Shown: in pieces, positions 1 through 9,156 of the stretch
Numbering within the stretch: position 1 is the stretch's first letter
Layout: every line of letters begins with the position of its first letter
Assembly (NCBI GenBank): GCA_025449515.1
Contig: JANWJI010000052.1
Coordinates: forward strand, 1 to 32,611
Source of the DNA: Nitrososphaeraceae archaeon
GTDB taxonomy: Archaea > Thermoproteota > Nitrososphaeria > Nitrososphaerales > Nitrososphaeraceae
Direction: 5' to 3'
Length of the DNA stretch: 32,611 bases
Notes under the pieces: model-generated
What the model was told of the DNA's origin: nothing
Database searches by the model: none
What the model saw: only the letters and a program-made list of their open reading frames with translations
Translations under genes and position numbers: made by a program

Positions 1-509
1 AAGATAACCCATGCTTCACAGTATTATACTGAACGGATAGGATTGAGAAGAGAAGAAAATATGCGAAATTATCTATTGGAGCTGACGTGCTACAACAAAT
101 CATATGTACTAAGATATGACGAGCTCCAACAAGACACGATAATATAGATTTCAAGCCAATTATAACAAGGACATCAAATATCATTCCATTATCTGTAGTT
201 ACAGCTGATAAGGGATATGATAGTGAAGATAATCATCTTTAGGTAAGAGAGTACTTACATGCGTTCAGTGTGATAGCTACAAGATATGAACATGTGCCAA
301 TATGGAGAACACATGATAAACATCGGAAACAGATGAAGCGTGGTTACTTCAAAATGTTGTACAATCAAAGGAATAAGAAGAATGAGACCATAATGTCTGT
401 CATAAAACGACTATTTGGAGAGCATCTCATGTCCAGATTGACTAGAACACAGAACAGGGAATTGTCATTCAGATGCATAGCATACAATATACATACATGT
501 ACAGATTGA
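1..509 (+). pseudogene. Decayed IS5-type DDE transposase (3' part, cut by window start)
   Basis: This is the C-terminal half of a DDE transposase of the IS5/IS4 superfamily. Frame 1 reads ITHASQYYTER near positions 4-36. After a frameshift near 46-60 the protein continues in frame 3 as YAKLSIGADVLQQII, then TADKGYDSE with a catalytic Asp at about 200-228, then SVIKRLFGEH near 400-425 and a conserved-looking C-terminus ending at the TGA at 507-509. In-frame stops at 117-119 (TGA) and 240-242 (TAG) break the frame. The frameshift and two nonsense codons make it non-functional. The residue pattern fits transposases common in Nitrososphaerales, but the exact IS name cannot be given. No terminal inverted repeat was identified downstream. 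Confidence 0.82.
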
Positions 510-709
510 CTAATCTTGTAATATTGATGATCTTTTCTACAAAGCCGATTTAACAATCGGTCTATATATAAGTAGGAAGCACATATTATTGTATAGATGA
601 CAGAAATTTGGGGGGGAAAACGTTCCTGCAAAGAGTAACTAGTCTGGATCGAGTTATCTAGCTCTCATGAGTACTCCGATTTTAAATAAGATTTCACGTT
701 AATAGCACC

Positions 710-835
710 ATGCGTTTTTCGCCAAAGCAAGTCACATTTAATTTGGGAGTATTACATAAAAATTCAATGGATGCTGCATTCGTGAGAAGTAGATTCGATA
801 GGAGGGAGGCTGAAACACTGTTAATCAATTTTTGA
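710..835 (+). CDS. Possible leaderless 41-aa small protein, unrecognised
   Basis: An ATG at 710 opens a 41-codon frame with a protein-like composition (starts MRFSPKQVTF, contains RSRFDRREAETLL). A TATA-like TTTAAATAA at 681-689 is centred about 25 bases upstream of the ATG, the spacing expected for a leaderless archaeal transcript. I recognise no family. The rest of 510-1244 shows no long gene. Short AT-rich frames arise by chance, so this is only a candidate. Confidence 0.3.
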   Translation: MRFSPKQVTFNLGVLHKNSMDAAFVRSRFDRREAETLLINF

Positions 836-963
836 TAGATTTTTAATGATCCATGACACTTAACAGTCGCAAATCTAGTGTAAAGTATGTCAGAATGTAA
901 GTTAAATTCTGATCACATGGAGTAGGAATGATACTTTCAACCACTATCATCTTATAAGAACCC

Positions 964-1089
964 TCAGATAATCTCATATATTCGTAATTTTGATAAGCAA
1001 TGGTGATAATTCCATCCAAACTTTAATGGGCCAGTCCCTTCTTTTCCAGCCGACTCTACATCAGCAAACCATTTTCCAATTTTAATATA
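964..1089 (-). pseudogene. Possible gene remnant, about 40 codons without a usual start
   Basis: The minus strand has an open frame with strikingly protein-like content (IGKWFADVESAGKEG, then a segment with WNYHHC and a C-terminal LRIYEII). It lies between a TAG at 1090-1092 and a TGA at 964-966. There is no ATG, GTG or TTG in frame before the conserved-looking part. It is either a truncated gene end or a chance frame. No family was recognised. Confidence 0.25.
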
Positions 1090-1244
1090 CTATTATCGCA
1101 TACCTCAGTATAACAAAAGAACAGAAAAATCTTGCAACGTGTACTATTGACTAAGATTGCTTCTCAAACGCCATCCCTTGGAACAGTAGATATGTCATGC
1201 ATTATTATATTTGAGATTGCAAAATAATTTAACATTCTCTATCT

Positions 1245-2597
1245 ATGACGTTTAAGAGTGTACCTTCAGTCGATATTTACTTACAAATATTAATAAATGG
1301 AAGCCTTCGTACGTATCCCCATTCATTGCAATTGTTTCATGGAGGAGAATTAATCTCAAAGCTCAGAGAAATTGATGTTTCCATCATTATTCCTACGTAT
1401 AACGAATCGGAAAATATTTTGAAATTGATCGATGCGATTAAAGTCAACCTTCCAGACAATATCATTACGGAAGTCATCATCGTTGATGATAATTCACCGG
1501 ATGGGACCGGATCGATTGTTGAGGATTATATTCGGACTACTGATAATTCTAGATCATTAAATAGCTTGCAACTAAATACCCCTCATAAATTTGAGGGTAA
1601 TACTGTAAATGATTTAAAAAGTACTACATTTCAAATAAAGGTAATACATAGAAAAAACAAATTTGGACTTATTCCAGCTATTCTTAACGGAATAGCATCT
1701 TCGGCGGGAAAATACGTTTTGATTATGGATGCCGATTTTTCCCATCCTCCGGAAACTATCCCCAGATTAATTCATGAACTAACTCGAGATCCAGATTCAA
1801 TTGTAGTTGCTTCACGATATATTCTTGGAAGTTCAATTAAGGGCTGGCCGTACAGAAGACGCCTTCTTAGTACTAGTGCTGTAAAAATTGCCCAGCATAG
1901 CTTGAGGGTACGGGATATTAATGACCCTATTTCAGGCTTCTTTGCAATCTCACGTAATGTTATTGAAAACGTGAGCATCGATAGTCTGGGGTATAAAATT
2001 CTATTAGAAATACTAGTGAAAGTCAAGGGAATAAGGGTTAAGGAAATTCCTTATACATTTGTCAATAGAAAATCTGGTTCAAGTAAACTTGATTTATCTG
2101 TTGCTCTTGATTACATACGGTCAGTTTGGCGATTGTACCGTTTTGGCCAAAAAGCTCGAAACAAACAGAAAACCGAAGTTGAAAAACGCAGTTCGGTTCG
2201 ATTCTTATCAAAAGTCGGTAGATTCTACACCGTGGGTGCAAGCGGTCTGGCATTAAATTTCTTGATATCCTACATTCTCTCGAACAGTATAGCAAACATG
2301 TGGTATATCCACGCGACCATTATAGGGATAGCATTTTCAGTAACGACTAACTTTATTTTTAACAAAATTTGGACATTTGAAGATATGAAATTTCCGATTA
2401 AATCGACTTTGCATCAATATGGCCTATTTGTTCTAATTAGTACCTTTGGTGCAGCCCTTCAATTAGGGCTACTCTACGTCTTTGTGCAATCTGGCGTCCA
2501 ATTTGGGCTCTCATTGATTTTTGCAGTTGCTCTTGCATCGGCTAATAATTTCTTGTTGAACAAGAAACTCACGTTTCATGAGAAAATATGGGAATAG
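1245..2597 (+). CDS. GT2 (dolichyl-phosphate mannosyltransferase-like) fused to a GtrA membrane domain
   Basis: This is a family 2 glycosyltransferase. It probably moves a sugar from a nucleotide donor to a polyprenyl phosphate at the cytoplasmic face of the membrane for glycan or glycoprotein assembly. The GT-A fold begins at about residue 45 (VSIIIPTYNE), with VDDNSPDGTG at 80-89 and the metal-binding DAD in MDADFSHPP at 162-164. Residues about 95-128 form an insertion longer than usual in DPM1-like enzymes. Residues about 322-445 are a four-helix GtrA domain (RFYTVGASGLALNFLISYIL), thought to flip or anchor the lipid-linked sugar. The 450-aa length fits GT2-GtrA fusions. The first 44 residues look unconserved. 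No other ATG occurs before the GT core, so a downstream GTG/TTG start is possible. The gene stands alone; acceptor and sugar cannot be told. Confidence 0.88.
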   Translation: MTFKSVPSVDIYLQILINGSLRTYPHSLQLFHGGELISKLREIDVSIIIPTYNESENILKLIDAIKVNLPDNIITEVIIVDDNSPDGTGSIVEDYIRTTDNSRSLNSLQLNTPHKFEGNTVNDLKSTTFQIKVIHRKNKFGLIPAILNGIASSAGKYVLIMDADFSHPPETIPRLIHELTRDPDSIVVASRYILGSSIKGWPYRRRLLSTSAVKIAQHSLRVRDINDPISGFFAISRNVIENVSIDSLGYKILLEILVKVKGIRVKEIPYTFVNRKSGSSKLDLSVALDYIRSVWRLYRFGQKARNKQKTEVEKRSSVRFLSKVGRFYTVGASGLALNFLISYILSNSIANMWYIHATIIGIAFSVTTNFIFNKIWTFEDMKFPIKSTLHQYGLFVLISTFGAALQLGLLYVFVQSGVQFGLSLIFAVALASANNFLLNKKLTFHEKIWE

Positions 2598-3064
2598 CCG
2601 TAGTGTACCTTCAGTGTCGGATCTCACCTTATCGAGAACAGATCTAACTTCCAGAATTTCTGGTGTAAATTGAAATATGGAAGCTTATACATTATAAATA
2701 TGAACATATGCTTTATCTGTCAAGTGATCATGAGGCGGAATTCTTTAAATCTGTCTCGAAAAAGATATGATCCATATTGATAACAAATGATCAGTAATGA
2801 ATAATCAGCGTATCAAATCATATTGTGACACAACAGATGAAAATTAACTAACTTTGAGTTGCGACATCTTGCCATTAGGAAAACAAGAAGTATGTTAGAT
2901 CGAGATGGATGAATTGAGAATATCATAGAAAAACTTTCCGAAATATGCGACTTGTCTATGAAATTATTCTATTAGTTTAAATTTTGTAAGCAAAGCAGGG
3001 AAATTATACAACTTTCTTCGACTCGATCTTACATCGGTTTCTGACACAATAAAAGAAGTCTGAA
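2598..3064. other. Non-coding spacer, nothing recognised
   Basis: The sequence is AT-rich and broken by stops in all frames. A 14-base direct repeat of a sequence inside the glycosyltransferase N-terminus (1257-1270) recurs at 2602-2615. No RNA gene or inverted repeat of note was seen. Confidence 0.4.
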
Positions 3065-3235
3065 TTACTCCTTAGTACTTCCGTCATCACCAGAGCTCTT
3101 AGATTTATTTCTCATCAGCATGATAAAGGAACCCCAGAAAGTACGTTTTCGTATACCTGCACAAACGCCACATAGTTCGGTGCGGTCGGTTTCTGACGTG
3201 CGTATCACTTTACCACAATCTAAACATCTTATCAA
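3065..3235 (-). CDS. Small zinc-ribbon protein (56 aa, TTG start)
   Basis: A 56-codon minus-strand frame carries two CxxC knuckles, CLDCG near residues 4-8 and CGVC near 22-25. They are separated by a 14-residue hydrophilic linker and followed by a basic/Ser-rich tail ending DDGSTKE. This is the layout of a treble-clef or rubredoxin-like zinc ribbon, which would bind one zinc ion. The start is taken as the TTG at 3235 because a TAA lies directly upstream in frame and no ATG is available. An AAGG lies a few bases ahead of it, and a TATA-like TTAAAT sits about 50 bases upstream. It is divergent from the permease gene at 3408. The function is unknown; many such archaeal ribbons bind nucleic acid or protein partners. 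Confidence 0.6.
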   Translation of the reverse strand: MIRCLDCGKVIRTSETDRTELCGVCAGIRKRTFWGSFIMLMRNKSKSSGDDGSTKE

Positions 3236-3407
3236 TTAACCTTCACATGTATTTTCATAAGCGACCCTAGCCGTGACATTTAACCAACGATCTCCCAGAA
3301 TTAAATAGAATAATCAACGTTTGTAATAAGAATGTTTTATACTATAGTGGTAGCAACTATCCAAAAATTATTTCGGTGCGAAAACTATCATTACGTTCTA
3401 CCTATTT

Positions 3408-6017
3408 ATGAAATTATTTAAGCTTGCTGATCTTGGTCATAAATACAAAACCTTTAATAGATTACAACCAAAATGTGTAACTGTACTATTGGCTTTCCGT
3501 CATTATACCGGCGATGGCGATAGGTCCTCGACGTCTGAACATCCGCAACAAAATCATTTGGTCCGTACATTGGGTTTGGTGGATGTTATAATGATCGGCA
3601 TAGCGGGGATGATTGGTGGCGCAATTTTTGTGCTAGTTGGTCCGGCTATAGGCCTGGCAGGAAGCGCAGTAATTATAGCATTCATTATCAATGGAATTAT
3701 CACCCTTTTTACGGCAATGGGTTATGCGGAGTTGGGTTCGGCTATGCCGGAAGCAGGGGGAGGATATCTGTGGGTTAGGGAGGGTTTGCCTAGACCAAAC
3801 GCCTTTATAAGTGGATGGATGGCCTGGTTTGCTCATATCGTAGCTGGCAGCTTATACGCAGTGGGATATGGTTCATTTCAGTACAGCCTATTAAAGATGT
3901 TAGGTATAGTAGGGAATGATCCGCTTTTTGGCATAATTCCGATAGACAAACTTATTGCTGTCTTATCTATTGCTGCGTTTACCTACATTAATGTCAAAGG
4001 CGTTTCTGAGGCAGGAAAGGTGGGAATAATTGTTACGATTATCCAACTCGGAACTATTTTTGCCCTAATAGGCGCTGGAATATTAACTATGCACGGCAAT
4101 CCTGATTGGTATACAAATATTACATCCAACTTCGCGGCTAACGGTATAGGAGGCATAGTGGCTGCAATGGGTCTGACATTTATTGCGTTTGAGGGATATG
4201 AAATTATCGTTCAGACAGGAGAAGAAGTGAAAAATCCTAAGAAAAACATCCCCAGAGCAATTTTCATTTCTCTGACTCTTGTAGTATTGCTTTATTGTTT
4301 AGTTGCGTTTGTCTCTGTCGGAGCGATTTTTCACAAGAATATTGGGGATTCCAGTACTCCCTGGCAGTTCATAGGTGAAAATGGGGATCTAGGAATCATG
4401 AGGGCGGCACAACTATTTTTACCTTATGGCTCTTTCATTATTCTAGCGGGCGGCATTGTATCAAGTCTGGCTGCTTTGAATGCCACTACTTACTCTTCTT
4501 CTAGGGTTGCGTTCGCGATGGGTAGGCATTATAATCTCCCCCATCAGCTTAGCACTATACATAGTAAGTTCAAAACGCCCTATATCGCCACAATAATTTC
4601 CGGAGTAATAATGGCCATAATGGCTTATTCTCTTCCCCTTACACAAATTGCAATTGCATCAGGGGTGATTTTTTTACTACTTTTTACCCAAGTAAATATT
4701 TCAGTTATTACGATCAGAAAAATGTATGGAGATAAGTTAGACTATGGATTCAAGACTCCCTTCTTTCCCGTTATTCCAATTATCGGGGTTTTTCTAAAAC
4801 TAGGCCTTGCAATTTATCTGCTAATTACACAGCCTATGAGTTGGGTAATCAGTCTATTGTGGATTGGTGTAGGCTTTTTCTTGTATAGGATATATACTTT
4901 CAGGAAAGAGATTGATCACTATGCGCCGTTGATTACGAGTGAGGGTGATCTTACTAGGAGAGATTTTCGAATTTTGATCCCTTACACTCCGGAGAATCCA
5001 GATAGACTGATAAAATATGCGATAAGAGTTGCGAAGGAGAACGGGGGTGAAATCAATATTTTGCGGATTATTACAGTTCCGCACCAGACGCCACTTTCCG
5101 CAGGAGTTGCGTTCACGGAGTCCGCAAGAAGAGCTTTCGAACCGTTGGAAACCATGATCGAAAGAGAGAACATTCTAAACCACTATCTTGTAAGGATATC
5201 TCATGATACTACGGAGGCGATATTAGCAACAATTGAGGAGCAAAGAATCGATCTTATGATCACAGACTTTGAAACCTATCGTAACAATAAAGCCCTTCAA
5301 ACGCTAGTAACCTGCAATGTATTGGCCATTCTGACTGGCGGGACTAGTGATGAAGACCTCATACTCGAGGAACCTCGTTTCATAGAGCCGCAATTAGGGA
5401 CACAGCAACCGGGATCGCATGAGAGGGAACATGGGCGAAGTATGATCGCTTCCCCGACTACCAAGAAAAATTTGGTAGTCTTGTATGATAGCGAAAACCA
5501 CTCCGATATAGTATTGAAAACTGCTAGTTGGCTTGAGCGTTCTGGCAAGTTCAAAGTGAGCGTGTTATCTGTAGAAAAGCGGGAGGACGGAGAGAGTCAT
5601 AAGAGCGACAAGACCAGCAATAAGAACAGGAATTTTGGCGAAGAACGGTATGATGGAATTCGAGAAGAACCAGAATTTAGAAAGGACGAGATAGAAGATC
5701 TTTTGACAGAACGAGATCAGCATAGACAATATCTCGAACAGATTGGAGTAGAATTTAACGAAATTTATTTATCGAAAAGGACAGAAAGTAATAGTCAACA
5801 GTTTGCAAGACTGCTACTTTCTGCAATAAATGCCTCTCAAGCCGATTTATTAGTAACTGGCGCTAGCATTGGGAAATACGATCTTTTTAATAATCAACAT
5901 TTTATTTCAATGTTGGACAAGCTTAACTGCCCAACGATTATTGCGAAAAGCTTTTCCATCCCTGGTGTAAGCAGGATAAGGTCTGTGATAATGAGGATAT
6001 TTCAAAGACAAACTTAA
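3408..6017 (+). CDS. APC-superfamily amino acid permease with two C-terminal UspA-like domains
   Basis: This integral membrane transporter probably takes up amino acids or amines by cation symport or exchange. Residues about 50-500 form the 12-helix APC core; TM1 carries GIAGMIGGAIFVLVG, the broken-helix substrate motif of the family. Residues about 515-640 and 680-860 are two soluble cytoplasmic domains with the alternating beta/alpha pattern of universal stress proteins (starting FRILIPYTPEN and KNLVVLYDSENH), joined by a charged linker. The classic Usp ATP motif is poorly kept (TGASIGKYDLFN). The 869-aa length fits archaeal and bacterial APC-Usp fusions, where the soluble part is thought to regulate transport. 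About 55 polar residues precede TM1. Two TATA-like sites lie upstream (3334-3342 and 3364-3373). The substrate is not evident. Confidence 0.9.
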   Translation: MKLFKLADLGHKYKTFNRLQPKCVTVLLAFRHYTGDGDRSSTSEHPQQNHLVRTLGLVDVIMIGIAGMIGGAIFVLVGPAIGLAGSAVIIAFIINGIITLFTAMGYAELGSAMPEAGGGYLWVREGLPRPNAFISGWMAWFAHIVAGSLYAVGYGSFQYSLLKMLGIVGNDPLFGIIPIDKLIAVLSIAAFTYINVKGVSEAGKVGIIVTIIQLGTIFALIGAGILTMHGNPDWYTNITSNFAANGIGGIVAAMGLTFIAFEGYEIIVQTGEEVKNPKKNIPRAIFISLTLVVLLYCLVAFVSVGAIFHKNIGDSSTPWQFIGENGDLGIMRAAQLFLPYGSFIILAGGIVSSLAALNATTYSSSRVAFAMGRHYNLPHQLSTIHSKFKTPYIATIISGVIMAIMAYSLPLTQIAIASGVIFLLLFTQVNISVITIRKMYGDKLDYGFKTPFFPVIPIIGVFLKLGLAIYLLITQPMSWVISLLWIGVGFFLYRIYTFRKEIDHYAPLITSEGDLTRRDFRILIPYTPENPDRLIKYAIRVAKENGGEINILRIITVPHQTPLSAGVAFTESARRAFEPLETMIERENILNHYLVRISHDTTEAILATIEEQRIDLMITDFETYRNNKALQTLVTCNVLAILTGGTSDEDLILEEPRFIEPQLGTQQPGSHEREHGRSMIASPTTKKNLVVLYDSENHSDIVLKTASWLERSGKFKVSVLSVEKREDGESHKSDKTSNKNRNFGEERYDGIREEPEFRKDEIEDLLTERDQHRQYLEQIGVEFNEIYLSKRTESNSQQFARLLLSAINASQADLLVTGASIGKYDLFNNQHFISMLDKLNCPTIIAKSFSIPGVSRIRSVIMRIFQRQT

Positions 6018-6235
6018 CTTGTCACGAAGGTATTGGTTGCTGCATGAAAACGTATTTTTTTGCTATAGTCTAGATTATTTGATAGGCAGTCGATGCAATA
6101 CTTCCAATTTATTATTGATGCAAGTCTTATGTCTACATGTTCCGGATCGCGATTGAGAACGCGAACGGCTTCTGACAAGGTATGAGAAAGCCTTAATTTA
6201 TGGATGGAAGATGATCCTCGAATCTCGTTTATCAA
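6014..6235 (-). CDS. Possible 73-aa hypothetical protein, unrecognised
   Basis: The frame opens with TTG at 6235 and contains a helix-like segment (LSHTLSEAVRVLNRDPEH) and one CxxC-like pair (CIDC). Its end overlaps the end of the permease gene by four bases on the other strand. A TATA-like TTTATGA lies about 25 bases upstream. I recognise no family, and the C-terminal part looks random. It may be spurious. Confidence 0.25.
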   Translation of the reverse strand: MINEIRGSSSIHKLRLSHTLSEAVRVLNRDPEHVDIRLASIINWKYCIDCLSNNLDYSKKIRFHAATNTFVTS

Positions 6236-7322
6236 ATGTTCAGTTCAAGTTTTAGTCATAAATCCGCTACAAACATAATTTTTTCATCAAATGCTATCTT
6301 ATCGACCACGCAAAGTCTACGTAGACAGGATATGTTCTAGGAGAGTAGATCTATCAATGTGCTGTGAAGCACTATATACTATACTGGTAGCACTATGATG
6401 CTACAAACCTTTCTTGGATGGGAAATTTATTAAATGAGTTATATTCTGTTGATGAACGATAATACATGCAATATCAAGGTAACTCATCAATATAACCCAT
6501 TTTGTTAAGCCATACGAACAAACTTGACCTAAATTGCTTTGATAATAATCCTATTCAGAATTTAATTATGATGAATCATTCAATGCGGATCTGTTAGTAA
6601 ATTGGGATAATAAAAAGAAACCTTCTTGATTCGTTTGGACATCCCTTAATGAGATGAGTTTCATTGTGATTTATTAAATGAAATGATCTCAATAACCCAT
6701 ATCAAATTGAGTATTATCGAGGACTTCTTGTATTCAGTAATCGAGTAACCTGGAGGACAATCCTCTCGGGAAGCTTTCACATAGTTAAGACTAGCCTTAT
6801 CGTTCAAAGCTGTGGGTCGATCACACTGCTCGATTTGGAAAATAAATCGACTTGAGCTCAAAAACGCAGGAAAATACGTGAAAATGTGAGGAATAAGATT
6901 TGCATAAGTACATCATCAGGGTAGCTATTGCCACGAATAGGAGCGGCTCAAGAATTACTAATGCAGACTTACCAGGAGGATTCAATACCTAAAAAAAATG
7001 TGAACGAATGGGTGATCTAATTTTTTGATCGTGCTATACATGCAGTTCAAACTCAGGAATATCATTGGCAAGTTAACTTTGACTCCTCTGAGGCTCGCAA
7101 AATGAACTATAGTTGATCCTTAAAAAGTAGCATTGGAGATAATTGAAAATCCTTGATTTCAATATTCGACATGGACTGACTAGCAAGCTGCAGAAAAATT
7201 CAAAAGAAGATACATGAATATGGTCTCACTCAGGGATTTAATAGTTTCAGACGGATAATCTGTCGAAATTTATCCAAATCTTCATATTGCACTGTGCACA
7301 TCTGGAACGAGAATTCTTGAAT
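6236..7322. other. Long spacer without a convincing gene
   Basis: About 1.1 kb holds no gene I can support. Small structures are a hairpin GTGCTgtgaAGCAC near 6358-6371 and a 6-bp stem with 6-base loop (GTAGCA/TGCTAC) at 6387-6104+300, that is 6387-6404. Near 6375-6392 lies a near-copy of the sequence at 3338-3355 upstream of the permease. A short TTG frame near 6900-6995 (contains TNRSGSRITNADLPGGF) may be a gene scrap. Confidence 0.35.
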
Positions 7323-7715
7323 CTAATTAATTAATGTCTTCCTGTATGCAAAATGTTTTTCATTCCAATGTCTTACAAACAAGTTAGAATTTCTTTCTAA
7401 CCCAGAGTATGAATGAATCATAAAATAGTTCATAAATCTGACACATATCCTGTTACATTCTGTGCATGTATTCAAGTATGAGGAAGAGTATCCATAAGCT
7501 TCGCCAACTACGCATTTTGAGGAATTCCTAATTTCTACATACCATCTGAACCATTTAATCGAAAGTGGAAATGGCAGACATTTACCTTCTTCCAGACGAT
7601 TATGCCATTTGGGGGATAAGTCGTGTAAGGTCATTTTTTTTTCATTAGGAGGATGAAGGTCCACCTCGGCTGAATGTGTATGTTTTATGTGTTTGACTAG
7701 CATTCTAGCTACCAC
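7323..7715 (-). CDS. Conserved-looking hypothetical protein with Cys/His pattern (126-130 aa)
   Basis: I cannot name this family, but the protein looks real. It has a dense Trp/Tyr/Cys-rich core (FPLSIKWFRWYVEIRNSSKC), then CTECNR at about residue 83 and a C-terminal LFVRHWNEKHF. Two CxxC-type cysteines with the later HW..KH histidine could form a zinc site. It is soluble, with no signal peptide or membrane helix. A TATA-like TTAAATTT at 7735-7742 lies about 25 bases ahead of the GTG at 7715; the ATG at 7703 is the other candidate start. It stands alone in a gene-poor region. Possible roles include a small nucleic-acid-binding or regulatory protein, but nothing in the context decides this. 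Confidence 0.5.
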   Translation of the reverse strand: MVARMLVKHIKHTHSAEVDLHPPNEKKMTLHDLSPKWHNRLEEGKCLPFPLSIKWFRWYVEIRNSSKCVVGEAYGYSSSYLNTCTECNRICVRFMNYFMIHSYSGLERNSNLFVRHWNEKHFAYRKTLIN

Positions 7716-8280
7716 ATCTTATTGTATAGACATCAAAATTTAAGAACATATCTCATACATATAGGCCTCAGATTTCGTTATCGCTCCGGGTCACCCTATA
7801 TTTTTGGCTACACTATGCCTTTCCGATAGGTTCAGTGAAGACTATCTACGTACAAAGCTGATGTCAACATAAATATATCAAAATTTAATCCGATCCGTAG
7901 CAATAGACGTCTATGGTAATTTCCATTGATTGTTGTAGAGCTTCTTAAATGAGCAGAATATGGACGCTGGATTATTTACAGGTATTTATTTCATCGACCA
8001 ATTATTGGCCTGATAATCTTAACACACTTCATCTTGCTTGTAGATCCTCTCTACTGGTGGCGTAATTGCATGTCACTGGGCGGGAAACTCAAACAGCTCT
8101 GTTTGATGTTTTATGTCATACCATCCATATATCCAAAGAATGGAATTGAGTTCAACTCATATTCATGTTAATTTCGATTCATCGAGTAATAGTGCCTTAT
8201 TTGGAAAAGTATTGCTTATCAAACGCTTATCAACTAATATTGAAACTAAGCTTCGAATAATATCCTTGAAATAAGGTCAA
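7716..8280. other. Spacer between two divergent-ended minus-strand genes
   Basis: No gene was seen. It contains the promoter of the 130-aa gene near 7736 and one perfect 7-bp hairpin (TCAAACA/TGTTTGA, 4-base loop) at about 8089-8106 without a T-run. Nothing else was recognised. Confidence 0.35.
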
Positions 8281-8661
8281 TTAAGAACCCATCATACCAG
8301 GTATTTTTAGTGGGGTCCTGTACGTTCTGGTAACCTTCAATCCATGATCAGCAATGACAGTCACTGACTTTAAAGATGAGTTATTTGGAGGCGAAAGCAT
8401 TATCTTCTGTCCTGGAGGCAGTGAATTAATCCTCTCCGTGGATTTATCATCGTATATTACCGTAATGTTATTCAGAGTTAATTTTCCAGTATTTGTAACC
8501 ATTACCCTAGCCGTATTAAAGAGATTCTGATTATCTTTAATCGGATCCACGTCAAGAGCAAAATTTTTCGTTGCAAGCGAGAATATAGACAATAGCAGCA
8601 TTACTGAAATAACAGCAATTGCTGCGCTTACGGAGGCAAGGACAATTGCGTTCTTGTTCAA
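8281..8661 (-). CDS. Membrane-anchored secreted protein with an Ig-like (CARDB-like) domain
   Basis: The protein has one N-terminal membrane helix (about residues 5-30), probably an uncleaved signal anchor. An extracellular domain of about 90 residues follows, with a beta-sandwich pattern: ARVMVTNTGKLTLNNITVIY and LPPGQKIMLSP are typical of CARDB/DUF11-like domains. Such proteins are common on archaeal cell surfaces and usually act in adhesion or as scaffolds; no active-site residues are visible. The start is a TTG at 8661. A stop lies upstream in frame, and a TATATAT at 8691-8697 places transcription a few bases before it. No neighbour suggests a partner. It is 126 aa, complete at both ends. 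Confidence 0.7.
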   Translation of the reverse strand: MNKNAIVLASVSAAIAVISVMLLLSIFSLATKNFALDVDPIKDNQNLFNTARVMVTNTGKLTLNNITVIYDDKSTERINSLPPGQKIMLSPPNNSSLKSVTVIADHGLKVTRTYRTPLKIPGMMGS

Positions 8662-8980
8662 TATGATTCAATGGTGATATGCCAAAAAAGATATATAGGT
8701 TTGATCATAAATTAGCAACCTTCGGGTTCTAATAATGCAGCACACTGAGTCATTTATGAGGGGAAAAGTCGTTCCTAAAATAACAATACAAGATTCATAT
8801 TTTCCAGCTGAATATGGCTTTATAGTCCTCGCCCAACCACTATTGGGTTAGGCTTGTATGGCTGGCCGACCTTTTGTAGCTCTTAGGCGAAATGTATTCG
8901 CGAATGGCTAAATACCATGGAGTGTAATCCATTTCATTGAACGTATTGTAAATAATGTAAGACAAATAAAAATTCACGCC
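8662..8980. other. Spacer with small inverted repeats
   Basis: No long frame was seen. Around 8838-8910 there are several short complementary pairs (CCCAA/TTGGG, GCGAA/TTCGC with 5-base loops) in a locally GC-richer stretch. That could be a structured RNA, but no known RNA family is recognised. A TAAATAAT near 8950-8957 probably serves the gene at 8981. Confidence 0.3.
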
Positions 8981-9142
8981 ATGATCCAGCCATTGGCAGT
9001 AACGATAGCCTGCAGAAGAGAAAAATGCAGCGGAACGTTGTCATTCACTGCCAATGAATTGAAAGTCGTTCCGAATTCTATATTCTGGATCTGTACTATA
9101 TGCGGAGAAAAAAATATAGATGAATTGGTTATTTTGCGTTAG
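8981..9142 (+). CDS. Small zinc-ribbon protein (53 aa)
   Basis: The ATG at 8981 opens a 53-codon frame with four cysteines in two knuckles: CRREKC at residues 11-16 and CTICG at 38-42. They are separated by a beta-like stretch (LSFTANELKVVPNSIFWI). This spacing is usual for a compact zinc ribbon that binds one zinc. A TATA-like TAAATAAT is centred about 27 bases upstream, giving a leaderless transcript. It is unlike any specific family I can name. A second Cys-rich frame follows at 9157 in the same direction. The function is unknown. Confidence 0.6.
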   Translation: MIQPLAVTIACRREKCSGTLSFTANELKVVPNSIFWICTICGEKNIDELVILR

Positions 9143-9156
9143 TCCGATCGAATGTT

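Noticed and set aside
365..631. 88-aa minus-strand frame
   Set aside because: It lies antisense over the transposase remnant and has no family-like content.
1257..2615. 14-base direct repeat AGTGTACCTTCAGT at 1257-1270 and 2602-2615 flanking the glycosyltransferase
   Set aside because: About two such 14-base pairs are expected by chance in 32.6 kb, and no insertion-element features accompany it.
6661..6861. 66-aa minus-strand frame
   Set aside because: The composition looks random and no start signal or family was seen.
8838..8910. Cluster of short inverted repeats, possible structured RNA
   Set aside because: Stems are only about 5 bp and no known RNA family signature is present.
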